In this document: piece by piece, positions 63,161-64,000 of the stretch | Position numbering within the stretch: position 1 is the stretch's first letter | Layout: every line of letters starts with the position of its first letter | Assembly (NCBI GenBank): GCA_001604585.1 | Contig: LVBW01000008.1 | Span: forward strand, 20,146-84,145 | Direction of reading: 5' to 3' | Length of the DNA: 64,000 bases | Source: Puniceicoccales bacterium Verruco_02 | GTDB taxonomy: Bacteria > Verrucomicrobiota > Verrucomicrobiia > Opitutales > Oceanipulchritudinaceae | Notes under the pieces: generated by a model | What the model saw: only the letters and a program-made list of their open reading frames with translations | Database searches by the model: none | Told to the model about the DNA's origin: nothing | Made by a program: the position numbers and the translations under genes

Positions 63161-64000
63161 CTAGGCTGCGCCCTCCCCGGCCCTTTGCTTGTTCGCTGCA
63201 CTCTGTGCTGCCTCTTCGCCAAGCGCCAGCATGTCGTCGGCGATAAGCGCGGCACATTCGGGCCTGCGCGCCTGTTCTAGGTTGAAGCACATGCGCTCCA
63301 GCATCCAGTCGCTGAATATCAGGTCCAGCACCTCCGCAAGAAGGCCGTCGAGGCGCTCCTGAGGGACAAGCAAGCCGCAGCCTAGCTGCTCATGATACTG
63401 GGCATTGGCCAACTGGTGATTGTCCGCCGCGTGCGGGTAAGGCACCAGTATCGAAGGCAGAACGCATTCGGTAAACTCCGCGATACTGCCCGCGCCCGCG
63501 CGGGACACGGCCAGATCCGCCGCGTTCAAGAGCAGGTCCATGCGGTCGCAAAAGGGCAGAAAGCGCACCCTTGCCGTACCGTTCATACTGTCGGGCATTT
63601 CAAAGTCATCCTGCATCTTCTGGCCGGGACCACATACGCAGCAGACGCTTATGCCGTTGCTGCACAAGGCGCGGGCATTCGCCGAAGCCCACTCGTTAAG
63701 CGAGGCAGCACCCTGACTGCCACCCAGAACTACGAGCAGCTTGCCGTTAGCATCGAAGCCCAGAGCGGTACGGGCCTCCGCTCGGCTGCCACGGCGAATC
63801 TCCTTGCGCACAGGGTAGCCAAGGTATTTCTGCCGCGTTAGCGGAAAGCCATCCAGACGCACCCCGTCGGGCAGGTAAATATGCCTTGCGAAGTGGCGCA
63901 AGAGACGTATCGCCCTGCCGGGATTGCGGTTTGCCTCGTGCAGACAGACAGGGATGCGCTTGCACCATGCAGCGATCACTAGCCCCGCCGAGGTGAAGCC
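63161..64000 (-). CDS. murG: UDP-GlcNAc transferase MurG (5' end outside window)
   Basis: About 279 residues are seen; the reading frame stays open to the window edge, where GFTSAGLVIAAW corresponds to the MurG GGYxSxPxxxAA loop. The following CLHEANRNPGRAIRLL matches HEQNxxPGxxN of the family. The C-terminal domain shows LVVLGGSQGAASLNEW, FCDRMDLLLNAADLAVSRAGAGSIAEFTE and VPYPHAADNHQLANAQYHEQ. These are the UDP-GlcNAc-binding GGSxGA, SRAGA and nucleotide-sugar motifs. MurG adds GlcNAc to lipid I at the inner membrane face. The track's ATG at 63979 is internal. It is the first gene of the division cluster visible here. Confidence 0.95.
   Translation of the reverse strand, partial: GFTSAGLVIAAWCKRIPVCLHEANRNPGRAIRLLRHFARHIYLPDGVRLDGFPLTRQKYLGYPVRKEIRRGSRAEARTALGFDANGKLLVVLGGSQGAASLNEWASANARALCSNGISVCCVCGPGQKMQDDFEMPDSMNGTARVRFLPFCDRMDLLLNAADLAVSRAGAGSIAEFTECVLPSILVPYPHAADNHQLANAQYHEQLGCGLLVPQERLDGLLAEVLDLIFSDWMLERMCFNLEQARRPECAALIADDMLALGEEAAQSAANKQRAGEGAA

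Overview
This is a high-GC bacterial chromosome window with 41 protein-coding genes, two of them cut by the window edges. The gene set suggests a Gram-negative member of the Verrucomicrobiota (Opitutae-like) or a relative in the PVC group. The pointers are a MurC-MurB fusion inside a murG-murCB-ddl-ftsQ-ftsA-ftsZ cluster, a Gram-negative HPr kinase, PATR-type beta-strand repeats, many prepilin-like proteins with an Ala before the cleavage site, and an almost complete lack of Shine-Dalgarno sequences. This is inferred from gene content; no search was run.

Layout. 1-3.3 kb (minus): hrpA helicase (cut by the edge), a polysaccharide deacetylase and a lone nuoE. 3.5-29.3 kb (minus): one large type IV pilus / type II secretion-like locus. 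In transcription order it holds a REC-PP2C-histidine-kinase-like ATPase fusion, a STAS protein, PilB/GspE ATPase, PilM, PilN, PilO and PilP-like proteins, a secretin, a GT-C membrane protein, three small pilins, a pseudopilin, a PilX-like protein, a 1004-residue pseudopilin with a beta-helix-like tail, a 1072-residue secreted lectin/FnIII/PATR protein, PilC/GspF, and an unusual actin-like/TM/PEGA/TonB fusion. 29.8-35 kb (plus): a 1207-residue pseudo-receiver plus coiled-coil protein, a YhbY-family protein and a Dus enzyme. 35-43 kb (minus): a GAF-PP2C phosphatase, a second STAS protein, aconitase, HisA and transketolase. 43.2-48.2 kb (plus): exported beta-galactosidase, a GNAT acetyltransferase and a lone OppF-type ATPase. 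48.2-50.9 kb (minus): ClpB. 51-56.2 kb (plus): a small exported protein, a TPR/transglutaminase lipoprotein and HprK. 56.4-64 kb (minus): the division and cell-wall cluster.

How the genes may work together. The 3.5-37 kb region reads as one functional neighbourhood. It has a pilus or pseudopilus machine, giant exported candidate cargo or tip proteins, two partner-switching modules (PP2C phosphatase plus STAS, with a kinase-like domain only in the first), and a divergent pseudo-receiver/coiled-coil protein resembling the FrzS/AglZ polarity scaffolds of Myxococcus. That combination is the best candidate for an undescribed system here. No prepilin peptidase or PilT retraction ATPase is in the window. 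I saw no tRNA, rRNA, CRISPR array, insertion sequence or phage remnant.
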